This document shows positions 5,505 through 5,826 of a DNA stretch of 5,826 nucleotides, one piece after another. Numbering within the stretch: the first letter of the stretch is position 1; each line of letters opens with the position of its first letter. The translations under genes and the position numbers were made by a program. The notes beneath the pieces were generated by a model. The model made no database searches and was not told where the DNA came from. It saw only the letters and a program-made list of their open reading frames with translations. The stretch comes from Planctomycetaceae bacterium (GTDB lineage: Bacteria; Planctomycetota; Planctomycetia; Pirellulales; Thermoguttaceae): contig JAISBG010000149.1 in assembly GCA_031266315.1 (NCBI GenBank), positions 1 through 5,826 of the forward strand, given 5' to 3'.

Positions 5505-5519
5505 CCTTATTTTATAAGG
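5505..5519 (-). promoter_or_regulatory. Palindrome covering the Shine-Dalgarno of the 5495 start
   Basis: CCTTATAAAATAAGG on the minus strand has perfect 6-base arms around three A's. Its right arm supplies the AAGG of the ribosome-binding site for the ATG at 5495, so in RNA the hairpin would hide the site. It also has the look of an operator. The comparable element before the other DUF1559 gene is at 85-100. Confidence 0.45.
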
Positions 5520-5543
5520 TTTCATCGAAATCATCGCGAAACA

Positions 5544-5567
5544 TTTACCGCAAAACAACACGGTAAA
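5544..5567 (-). other. Leader hairpin upstream of the DUF1559 gene
   Basis: TTTACCG (5544-5550) and CGGTAAA (5561-5567) form a 7-bp stem with a 10-base loop. It lies in the leader between the promoter at 5627-5599 and the start at 5495. Its role is unknown. Confidence 0.4.
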
Positions 5568-5598
5568 AAATGTGTATCGCCATTGAAATGAGATTCAA

Positions 5599-5627
5599 AT
5601 TTTATCAAAAACAATATCAGAAATCAA
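5599..5627 (-). promoter_or_regulatory. Promoter of the DUF1559-lipoprotein unit
   Basis: On the minus strand TTGATT (5627-5622), exactly 17 bases, then TAAAAT (5604-5599). Initiation near 5592 leaves a leader of about 97 bases to the ATG at 5495. This supports 5495 rather than 5326 as the designed start of translation. The surrounding 5496-5700 stretch is AT-rich and I see no gene in it. Confidence 0.5.
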
Positions 5628-5704
5628 GAGAAATTTTTCTTTTTCAAAGAATATTAAAAAAATTCGTAATTATTCAGCAAAATTTTCATATCTTAACGCA
5701 AAAT

Positions 5705-5751
5705 ACGAAAAGAGGTGGGCGGCGCGACTTTTTGATGAATAGCCCACCTCT
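5705..5751. repeat. Composite palindromic repeat, compact version
   Basis: ACGAAAAGAGGTGGGC (5705-5720) is identical to 1628-1643. AGAGGTGGGC (5711-5720) and GCCCACCTCT (5742-5751) form a perfect 10-bp stem, and the 21-base loop (CGCGAC, T-run, AATAG) resembles 1752-1771. The last 75 bases of the window hold nothing else I can identify. Confidence 0.65.
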
Positions 5752-5826
5752 ATCAACCACTATGGACTATCCACTACTAACTAATGACGTATGGTGAACG
5801 TTTTGGTCTTACGACGAAGCGGTCGG

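Noticed and set aside
5570..5797. Plus-strand ORF of 75 codons
   Set aside because: It crosses AT-rich DNA, the reverse of a promoter and a palindromic repeat, with no ribosome-binding site or familiar motif.
1..5826. tRNA, rRNA, CRISPR array or complete insertion sequence
   Set aside because: No tRNA arm motifs with proper spacing, no rRNA segments, no regularly spaced repeats and no transposase-like protein were seen.

Overview
The window looks like chromosomal DNA from a planctomycete with an AT-leaning genome. The evidence is two genes for DUF1559 proteins with the prepilin-type [11 protein letters not shown]-terminus, one of them also carrying the C-terminal H-X9-DG motif. There is also a secreted DUF1080 protein and a small lipoprotein with a carboxypeptidase-regulatory-like domain. 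All of these families are strongly expanded in Planctomycetes. The lineage is inferred from family content only; a low-GC, Pirellulales-like or gut-type lineage is a guess.

Left part (1-700): a DUF1559 gene runs off the left edge on the minus strand. Behind it is a 620-base gene-free stretch with two back-to-back promoters. The rightward one (TTGCAA-17-TATACT) serves the DUF1080 gene. The leftward one (TTGACA-17-TATAGT) fires into about 370 bases packed with stem-loops. Several of these stems extend through G-U pairs only if the minus strand is transcribed, so strand, promoter and structure agree. This is either a very long structured leader of the DUF1559 gene or a separate noncoding RNA, and I recognise no known RNA family. 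It is the most interesting object in the window.

Middle (697-2217): the DUF1080 gene is followed by about 790 bases without a convincing gene. That stretch holds a 19-bp hairpin, a partial copy of it about 600 bases further on, and a larger composite palindromic repeat. A compact relative of that repeat lies at 5705-5751.

Right part (2218-5826, all minus strand): an RlmM/FtsJ-like rRNA 2'-O-methyltransferase; a small lipoprotein; and, immediately upstream of the lipoprotein, a full-length DUF1559 gene broken by a one-base deletion. DUF1559 plus small lipoprotein is a common planctomycete pairing and the two are probably co-transcribed. A second frame discontinuity lies in the DUF1559 N-terminal region: the start codon that matches the other DUF1559 copy (same leader, same Shine-Dalgarno, same MKxF start) is at 5495, in a different frame, with a G6 run in the overlap. 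The copy is either decaying or carries homopolymer sequencing errors.
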